Of a stretch of DNA of 33,650 bases, positions 1-5,868 are shown one piece after another. Numbering within the stretch: position 1 is the stretch's first letter; each line of letters starts with the position of its first letter. The stretch lies in the NCBI GenBank assembly GCA_021823165.1, contig JAKAOS010000009.1:1-33650 (forward strand). Direction: 5' to 3'. The notes beneath the pieces were generated by a model, which was not told the DNA's origin, did no database searches, and saw nothing but the letters and a program-made list of their open reading frames with translations. Made by a program: the position numbers and the translations under genes. This DNA is from Actinomycetes bacterium (GTDB taxonomy: Bacteria; Actinomycetota; Acidimicrobiia; Acidimicrobiales; JAKAOS01).

Positions 1-1080
1 GTCATCACCCAGCGGCCCCTGCGTTCGGTGCGGCTGGCGTGGATCACCCTGGCGGCTTGGCTGGCCGGGTCCTGGCTTATGCCGGCGGGGATCGGCCTGC
101 AGGCGGAGCCCGTGGTGGAGACCGGAGCGCTATTCGCGGTTGTTGGGATCGTCGCGCTCGTCGTCAATCTTGGCTCGGCTCTTTCGGTGAGGGGAAAGGG
201 GACCTCCGTTGTGGGGATCCGGCTGGCCCTGCTGGGTCTGGTGGTCACCGCTGCATTTGGCTCGCTGTATGTGGCGGATCGCCGCGGTGGATGGTTCGTG
301 CTTTCGGGGAGCGTCGTTTTGGGCCACGCGGTGATTGCTCTGGTGGCATGGTTGGGCCTTTCCTATGTGAGCATTGCGGAAAAGCTCTGGCCAATGTTCT
401 TCCTCGCTCACCTCCCAGGCCGTCGGCGGTCTGGCCAGGTGGCGGTTTGGGCTGTCCCCATTGGTGCAGCAATGGTTTCAAGCGCCCTGCTTCTCCGCAG
501 CGGGCTACTTGGCGCAGCGGGTGGTGCAGTACTGGGGGCTGGGGTGGTTGCGCACCTGGTTTCGCTGGTCCTTCACCTGCGTCATCGCCGCAGGAAGGTT
601 GGTCTGCATTTTGTCTTTGTGACCACTTCCGCGGCATGGCTGGTGGTAGCGGCGGCCCTTGCAGTGGCTGGCGGGGCAGATGAGGTGTATCACTTTGCCA
701 ACCTGGCCCCCCTGGCGGCCGCGGCGGTTGCCGCCACGGCCGCCTGGCTTTTGGAGGCTTTGGTCGGCCATGCATACAAAGTCGTTCCCTTCATAGCTTG
801 GTCGTTGCTCCGGGCAAGGGGTATTGCCAGCAACGCCGAGGGGAAACAGCTCGGCTTTGCCGACCTCTACAACCACCGGTGGGCGGTCACCTCCTATGTC
901 GTATTGACCCTGGGCCTCGTTGGGATAGTCGGCGGGCTGGTCATTTCCGCTGGGGCTGTAGTGGCCGCGGGAGCGTTAGGGCTGGCGGTCACCGCAGCCA
1001 TTGGGGCTGCGAACCTGGCGGCGGTCCCCTCGGCGATGCTTTGGCAGAGGCGCCTCGAGGTCTCCTCGGACAATTCATAG
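1..1080 (+). CDS. polytopic membrane protein, heme-copper-oxidase/NnrS-like (5' partial)
   Basis: The frame is open to the first base of the window and the GTG at 28 has no Shine-Dalgarno sequence, so the gene probably begins upstream. The visible 359 residues are almost entirely hydrophobic, with roughly ten membrane segments and short loops. Two histidine-containing segments stand out: 'GHAVIALVAWLGL...KLWPMFF' (His about residue 109) and 'GHAYKVVPFIAW' (His about residue 257). From memory this spacing recalls a family of heme-copper oxidase subunit I-like or NnrS-like proteins with membrane histidines before a 'K-x-x-PM/PF' turn, but I cannot confirm a haem site. The role is therefore unassigned beyond an integral membrane protein of possible redox or NO-related function. 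The stop codon lies inside a 16-bp tandem repeat. Confidence 0.6.
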   Translation, partial: VITQRPLRSVRLAWITLAAWLAGSWLMPAGIGLQAEPVVETGALFAVVGIVALVVNLGSALSVRGKGTSVVGIRLALLGLVVTAAFGSLYVADRRGGWFVLSGSVVLGHAVIALVAWLGLSYVSIAEKLWPMFFLAHLPGRRRSGQVAVWAVPIGAAMVSSALLLRSGLLGAAGGAVLGAGVVAHLVSLVLHLRHRRRKVGLHFVFVTTSAAWLVVAAALAVAGGADEVYHFANLAPLAAAAVAATAAWLLEALVGHAYKVVPFIAWSLLRARGIASNAEGKQLGFADLYNHRWAVTSYVVLTLGLVGIVGGLVISAGAVVAAGALGLAVTAAIGAANLAAVPSAMLWQRRLEVSSDNS

Positions 1081-1122
1081 GAGCCGCCTGTCATAGGAGC
1101 CGCCTGCCATAGGAGCCGCCTG
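1075..1122. repeat. 16-bp tandem repeat, three copies, spanning a stop codon
   Basis: Three head-to-tail copies of TCATAGGAGCCGCCTG lie at 1075-1090, 1091-1106 and 1107-1122; the third has one mismatch. The first copy contains the TAG stop of the upstream membrane protein, so the array begins inside the coding sequence and runs into the spacer. It looks like slippage expansion of the gene's end; a regulatory role is possible but unsupported. Confidence 0.9.
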
Positions 1123-1155
1123 TCAAAAGGGCCCTTGGGCGCCAATAGGGGCTTT

Positions 1156-1746
1156 TCAATAGGACATGTCCGCAGTCACCACGCAGCCTCTGGCGACAAG
1201 GGCGGCTGTCGCGTCATCGAAATGCCTGAGGTCTAGTTCCAAGACGTCCGTCGCTACCCTGCGGGTAGGCATCTGTGCCTTGAGGAGCCACCGTTCGACC
1301 AGGTGGGTATGGCTCATGCACGTGGCTTGCATTTTGGCTTTGCCTACACCTTGGAGAAAGACCGCCACTCGCCCGTAGGCTGCTTCCTCGTCGGGTTCCC
1401 TGCCAAGGTCCAAGGGCTCTGGAACGACCTCGAAGCCCTTGGAGGCCAGGAACTTTTGCCAGGAATGCGCGGTCGCACGCCCGACGGGGCAAAAGTTTAT
1501 ATAAGGGTACTTGCCGTCTCCAAAGCAGCTGGAGCAGGCCGAAACCGGCTCACCGAAGACTGGCGCGGTGAACTTGCAGCCGCAGGTGAGTATGTGCAGT
1601 TCCCAGGCCAAATGCTTGCCTGCCTCCAACAGTAGGCAGATTGCCTTGCGAATAGAAGCCTGCTCGCCTTTCACCTGCCATCTGATTCCTTTTGCATCTG
1701 GGTAGATGTGGATGGTGGCTGCACCATCTGGGTAGTCGTAGCTCAT
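1156..1746 (-). CDS. hypothetical protein with CxC...CxxC putative zinc site
   Basis: A 196-residue protein that I do not recognise. The ATG is preceded by an AGAAAGG Shine-Dalgarno-like sequence at good spacing, which supports this start. The central part carries Cys55-x-Cys57 ('LTCGCKF') and, 13 residues on, Cys71-x-x-Cys74 ('ACSSCFG'), a spacing typical of a small zinc knuckle or ribbon; further cysteines lie at about 37 and 86. There is no signal peptide or membrane segment, so a cytoplasmic location is expected. It is convergent with the upstream membrane protein and stands alone, with a long gene-free stretch behind its start. Zinc binding is inference from the cysteine pattern; no enzymatic motif is visible. 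Confidence 0.6.
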   Translation of the reverse strand: MSYDYPDGAATIHIYPDAKGIRWQVKGEQASIRKAICLLLEAGKHLAWELHILTCGCKFTAPVFGEPVSACSSCFGDGKYPYINFCPVGRATAHSWQKFLASKGFEVVPEPLDLGREPDEEAAYGRVAVFLQGVGKAKMQATCMSHTHLVERWLLKAQMPTRRVATDVLELDLRHFDDATAALVARGCVVTADMSY

Positions 1747-2436
1747 CGAGTTGCCTTTCTGAATCGTCTTTCATTTCCAGCCATGCACTTGCCGGGAGAA
1801 CCCAGCCAGTGCCTCGGGCCGAGTTCTCTTCGGTCGGGTTGCATGTGGAGTGGCCCCTGGGTCTGTTTCGTTCCGTTTCCCACCCCTCTCTGCTGTGCTG
1901 GCGGGGCCGCATTTGTTGGCCCTTCGTCTCTTACGTGTACGGTGCGCGGGCCAAAAGCGGGAAAAATGCCGTAGTTGTGGCGAAATGCCTGATAAAAGGG
2001 GTTGGATTTTTTTGAAGGGGAAGTCTGGCGATGCTCGATGGGCCAGAAGCGTTGCCCTTGGGTCCTTGCCGGGAGCCGAGACTTGAAAGGACAACGGGCA
2101 CAGGAGCGGCGCCGGGATGACGCTGTAGCCGAGCATCGGGGTGGTGGGCTGGGTTGGGATCGTGGCTCAGAATCCCGTTGCAACGGTGTTGCGGCACAGG
2201 GCGGATGCCAAGGTCACCCCGGCCGTGGTCGCAGCGTTTTGGGCTTCGCCACTACCGGAGCCGGCAAAGGGATTCCTTTGACGTTGTCCGCGGATCCTCA
2301 ACCCGGTGGCGGCACTGGCCTTCTCGGCGGCATGAATGCTCTGCCCCGGGGACCGGCTGGGAGGCAGGGGTGGCGGGTATCGAGGAGCTGTTGCTCATCG
2401 AAGCGGTAATGCATTGGCATCTGGCCCCAGAAGTTC

Positions 2437-2466
2437 ATAGGAACACAAGCCACAGGAACACAAGCC
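2437..2466. repeat. 15-bp tandem direct repeat, two copies
   Basis: AYAGGAACACAAGCC occurs twice in tandem (2437-2451 and 2452-2466) with one mismatch, followed by a partial third copy (GCAGGGAC). It lies in the gene-poor interval. Confidence 0.85.
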
Positions 2467-2695
2467 GCAGGGACGGAGGTCCACAGAAACAGAGGCACTG
2501 CTCGAAAAGCCCTCAGAGATTTGGCCATGGCTGGGCGGCGAAGAGGGGATCCAACCTCAAGTTCCAGGTCGACTGCCTCGGCCCTTTCTCCGGGGGCGAT
2601 TTCTCATCTTGGGTGCCGGGGATCAAAGCGCTGGCGGAAGCCCTCCGACTTCTTCAACCAACTCCGGAGCGGCCTACAAGGACAAGCCGGGTCCT

Positions 2696-2735
2696 GAGCG
2701 GAGGGTGCCGGCACTCCTTTGGAGCGGAGGGTGCC
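2696..2735. repeat. 14-bp direct repeat pair
   Basis: GAGCGGAGGGTGCC is present at 2696-2709 and again at 2722-2735, twelve bases apart. It sits in non-coding DNA with no associated gene. Confidence 0.85.
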
Positions 2736-3192
2736 TCTGCATACGGCGAAATGGCCACTACGGGAGCGTGGCTGCTGGTTGAGATCCAAGCCTCTTCCCC
2801 CGGCCTCAATAGGGGCCATTATGGGGTACTCCCTCTGCATGTGCTGCCAAAAGGGGATTATCGGCCCACCCCGGGCCCCCACGCCGATGGTGCTGGGCAC
2901 ATGGCTTTGGTCTCGGCGCAGGGTAGGTGTCCTCGCCCACATCCCCTACGGGTTATCCGAGATCGGCGAGTTGAGCCGCTCCGGGATGGGTTGTGCCGGC
3001 CTCCAGGGCGACCTTTACCCAAATGATGAAAGCGGAGCCCAGGTCGATGGCCATCTTGGCGATCTCACGGCCCTGTTGGGTCACATTGCTAACCGCTTCG
3101 ATGCCTAGCGATGCTTTCCGAAGGGACCCTGATCCGAGGGTCGGAGCCTGCAGCGCCGTTGGCCTTGGCATCGGGCCAGTCAGGCTGAGCAT

Positions 3193-3210
3193 CGGCGGTT
3201 GCGCCGTTTT
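3193..3210 (+). terminator. short GC hairpin followed by four Ts
   Basis: CGGCG-GTTG-CGCCG followed directly by TTTT forms a compact terminator-like stem-loop on the plus strand. No gene clearly ends just upstream, so it may be a leftover terminator or a leader structure ahead of the MFS gene. Confidence 0.35.
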
Positions 3211-3218
3211 CCCTGGCT

Positions 3219-3235
3219 GGCCAAGTGGCTTGGCC
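3219..3235. other. strong hairpin GGCCAAG/CTTGGCC
   Basis: A perfect 7-bp inverted repeat with a 3-base loop, extendable by two further pairs (one G-U). It sits thirteen bases after the T-tailed hairpin and about 200 bases before the MFS start. Confidence 0.45.
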
Positions 3236-3436
3236 GGGGCGTAGAAATATTCCCTTTCGCTAACGCTCCCAGGGGGCATCCTCGGGAATGAAGGAGCCTG
3301 CCGCTTTGTTATAAAAACAGATGCAAGTAGTCCTTTATTCATGTGGGTGTATCATGCCCGTCTCGGCATAGTGAGCCGGCAGAGCCTAGAGCCACAGGCC
3401 GTGCAGGGAGTAAGAGGCATCGCCCTGGTCTCCAGG

Positions 3437-4699
3437 ATGCGTGGCCGGTATGCATTGCTGGCCCTACTTGTCGTGGCCTTTTTCTTTCGGGCGGCGCAGA
3501 ACATGGCGCAGACCACCCTCGGCCTCCTGGGGCGCGAGGCGCTGCATCTCGGGTCGGGGATGATTGGTGCGGAGGCGGCTCTGTCGGCCGGGTCGGGCCT
3601 CGTTGGTGTCTATGCCGCTTCCAAGGTTCCTACCCATCAGGCCCGGCGAGGGGTCGGGGTGGGGATCTCTTTGATGGTGGTTTCGTTGGCAATGTTCGCC
3701 ATCGGCGGGGGCCTGGTGGTCTTCAGCCTCGCCGCCATACTGCTTGGACTGGGTGGTGGCCTGGCATTCCCCAGCCTGGCGACGGCTTTGGGTGCGGCAG
3801 GGGAGGGGGCGCGTGATCGGGCCCTGGCCGCTTATGGCATGGCGCTTTCCGCGAGTCTCGCGGTCGGCCCCCTTGTTCAGTCGGCGGTGATCGCAGCTGC
3901 GGGGGGCTCGCTTCGCGTTGGGTTCGCAACCTTTGCGGCGGTGGCTTCCCTGGCGCTGGTTGTGCTCGGTTGCCCACGACTCGGGCGGGCGGGTGAGCCA
4001 GGGGCGCATCCCCGTCCCTCGGCCGGGTCATCGGCGCCGTCATCGCCGCCCGGTGGGGGATCAGAGACGGGGATGATGTCTTTGTGGCGGAATCCATCGT
4101 GGCGCCTGGCAACACTGGCCCAGCTCCTCTACCAGATTCCCTTCACTGCCATTGTGGTCTTTGGTGCCATCTATGCCCGTGAGGACTTCGGGTTCGGCAC
4201 CGCAGAGGCCAGCATGGTCTTTGTATCGTTCTTCATCCTCTCCTTGATCGTCCGAGCCGGGGTGGTGGTGAAGTCCCCGATCCGCCACAAGAGGGCGGCC
4301 TTTGTTATCTCTGGGGTAGCGACCCTCGTGGGCCTGGTGGGCCTTGCCTCTGCCAGGGGGCCGGTGGAACTCCTGATGGCCATGGCGGTGCTTGGTTTGC
4401 CGCACGCCCTCATATTTCCCGTTTCTCTGGCCCTTGTGGCACAGGGGGTGCCACAGTCGCGGCTGGCGGCGGCCAATGCCGCTCTGGCTGGGATAATGAC
4501 GGTGGCCACGGTGATCACTCCTGCTCTCATGGGTCCACTTGCTGGTCACTGGGGGCTCCGAGCGATGTTTGTTGTGGTGATGCTGCCCGTGGTGGGGTTG
4601 GTTCTGCCGGTGTCCTCCCGCCGGGCCTGGGCCGAGATGGAGGGGCCTGGGCCGGTGCCCGAACCGGTGAGTGGCCGGCATGGGGACGCCAAGGGCTAG
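3437..4699 (+). CDS. major facilitator superfamily transporter
   Basis: About 420 residues with twelve predicted membrane helices in two six-helix halves. The halves are separated by a Pro/Ser/Gly-rich cytoplasmic loop near residues 190-210 ('PSAGSSAPSSPPGG'). Glycine-rich helices such as 'AAILLGLGGGLAFPSLATAL' are typical of MFS drug or metabolite exporters. The substrate cannot be read from the sequence. The track ORF opens at 3341, but the first 32 residues are polar and unlike MFS, so I prefer the ATG at 3437 just before helix 1 ('MRGRYALLALLVVAFFF'); GTG 3401 is an alternative. The gene is followed after 82 bases by an SDR epimerase on the same strand, so the two may be co-transcribed. 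Confidence 0.75.
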   Translation: MRGRYALLALLVVAFFFRAAQNMAQTTLGLLGREALHLGSGMIGAEAALSAGSGLVGVYAASKVPTHQARRGVGVGISLMVVSLAMFAIGGGLVVFSLAAILLGLGGGLAFPSLATALGAAGEGARDRALAAYGMALSASLAVGPLVQSAVIAAAGGSLRVGFATFAAVASLALVVLGCPRLGRAGEPGAHPRPSAGSSAPSSPPGGGSETGMMSLWRNPSWRLATLAQLLYQIPFTAIVVFGAIYAREDFGFGTAEASMVFVSFFILSLIVRAGVVVKSPIRHKRAAFVISGVATLVGLVGLASARGPVELLMAMAVLGLPHALIFPVSLALVAQGVPQSRLAAANAALAGIMTVATVITPALMGPLAGHWGLRAMFVVVMLPVVGLVLPVSSRRAWAEMEGPGPVPEPVSGRHGDAKG

Positions 4700-4781
4700 G
4701 TGCCTGACCATTGGCGCAGCGGGTGGCCAGATCGCTCCGGTGTGGCTTGGATTTGCCCTACCGATCGGCTAGCAAGGTCCT

Positions 4782-5756
4782 GTGCGTGTCGTGGTGGTGG
4801 GTGCAACGGGAAATCTCGGGTCTGCGGTGGTCAATGCGCTGGCGGCCGAGGATGGGGGAGAGTTCGAAGTTATCGGCGTCTCTCGTCGTCCGCCGAGCAA
4901 ACCAGGGCTCCCCATGCGCTGGGTGGGAGCAGATATCACCCGGGACTCCCTGGAGAAGGCCTTCGAGGGCGCAGATGCCGTAATCCACCTTGCCTGGGCA
5001 ATCCAACCGGTGCGAAGAAGGCGCCTGCTTTGGACAACCAACGTGGAGGGCTCGCTGCGGGTCTTCGATGCCGCGGTGCGCGCCGGAGCCAAAGCCGTGC
5101 TCTATGCATCCTCGGTGGGTGCCTATTCGCCCGGGCCAAAAGGGGTGCCGGTGGATGAATCCTGGCCCACCAACGGGGTTCCGACCTCCTCCTACTCGGT
5201 GCAGAAGGCCTATGTCGAGCGTTCGATGGACCGATACTGCCTGGAGCATCCCGATGTGCGCTTCGTGAGGATGCGCCCCGGATTGGTCTTCTCCCGTGAC
5301 GCCGCCGGCGATGTCCGGCGCTACTTCCTCGGAGGGTTGGTCCCTACCCGCCTACTTGCCCCACCGATGATCAAGTTTCTCCCGGCGGTGGCCGGGCTTT
5401 CCCTGCAGATCGTGCACTCCTCAGACGTGGGCGAGGCCTTTCGGCTCGCCCTGTCGAGCGATGTGTCCGGGGCCTTCAACCTGGCGGCGGACCCGGTAAT
5501 CGACTCAGAGGCGCTGTCTGTGCTGTTGGGTGCAAAAATGATTCGGCTTCCCGCCTCTGTCCTGTCTGCGGCCGCAAAGCTCAGCTGGGCCCTCCGGCTG
5601 CAGCCGACGGAGCCGGGCTGGCTGGATATGGGCCTGTCCGTTCCCACCATGGCCACCCAAAGAGCTCGCGAGGAACTCGGGTGGCAACCCAAACATGGTG
5701 CGGGCGAGGCTCTCTTGGAACTCCTGTGGGCAATGGGGGGCACCGCTGCCCCCTGA
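4782..5756 (+). CDS. NAD(P)-dependent epimerase/dehydratase, extended SDR
   Basis: A 324-residue extended short-chain dehydrogenase/reductase. The N-terminal Rossmann motif is 'VVGATGNLGSAVV' (residues 6-17). The catalytic serine lies in 'LYASSVGAYS' (about 111), and the YxxxK pair is Tyr138/Lys142 in 'SSYSVQKAYVE'. The C-terminal half carries the variable substrate domain. The acceptor is unknown; family members act on nucleotide sugars or similar alcohols. The GTG start follows an AAGG Shine-Dalgarno at short spacing. There is no signal peptide, so the enzyme is cytoplasmic. It sits between the MFS gene and the secreted protease, all on the plus strand; no functional link is evident. Confidence 0.8.
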   Translation: MRVVVVGATGNLGSAVVNALAAEDGGEFEVIGVSRRPPSKPGLPMRWVGADITRDSLEKAFEGADAVIHLAWAIQPVRRRRLLWTTNVEGSLRVFDAAVRAGAKAVLYASSVGAYSPGPKGVPVDESWPTNGVPTSSYSVQKAYVERSMDRYCLEHPDVRFVRMRPGLVFSRDAAGDVRRYFLGGLVPTRLLAPPMIKFLPAVAGLSLQIVHSSDVGEAFRLALSSDVSGAFNLAADPVIDSEALSVLLGAKMIRLPASVLSAAAKLSWALRLQPTEPGWLDMGLSVPTMATQRAREELGWQPKHGAGEALLELLWAMGGTAAP

Positions 5757-5868
5757 CCGGACTCCCATCGCCTACAGGTTCCCACCGGCGTTCACCAACT
5801 AAAGCGATTCTCCCGGCACGCCGATGCCCATATGGGACTTCTAGGGCGAAGTCTGGGGAAGGGGAGCA

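Larger units (their letters stand above)
1747..3436. other. gene-poor interval of about 1.7 kb
   Basis: No convincing gene is visible here. The ORF-track entries (for example 2002-2409 and 2154-3026 on plus, 2604-2942 and 2953-3342 on minus) are rich in Arg, Pro, Gly, Ser and Cys, overlap each other and lack ribosome-binding sites. The most protein-like stretches are a 45-residue piece ending near 2280 on the plus strand ('VAQNPVATVLRHRADAKVTP') and the last 50 residues of the 2953-3342 minus frame ('REIAKMAIDLGSAFIIWVKV'); either could be decayed coding sequence. The interval also holds short direct repeats and two hairpins near its right end. Confidence 0.5.

Noticed and set aside
2154-3026. 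290-residue plus-strand ORF in the gene-poor interval
   Set aside because: Very rich in Arg, Ser, Pro and Gly with low-complexity blocks, no ribosome site, and overlapped by other open frames; typical of a chance ORF in high-GC DNA.
3200-3340. Riboswitch-like purine runs and hairpins upstream of the MFS gene (minus strand GGGAAAACGGCGC...)
   Set aside because: I compared by eye with cobalamin, c-di-GMP and c-di-AMP consensus elements and could not match the conserved cores.
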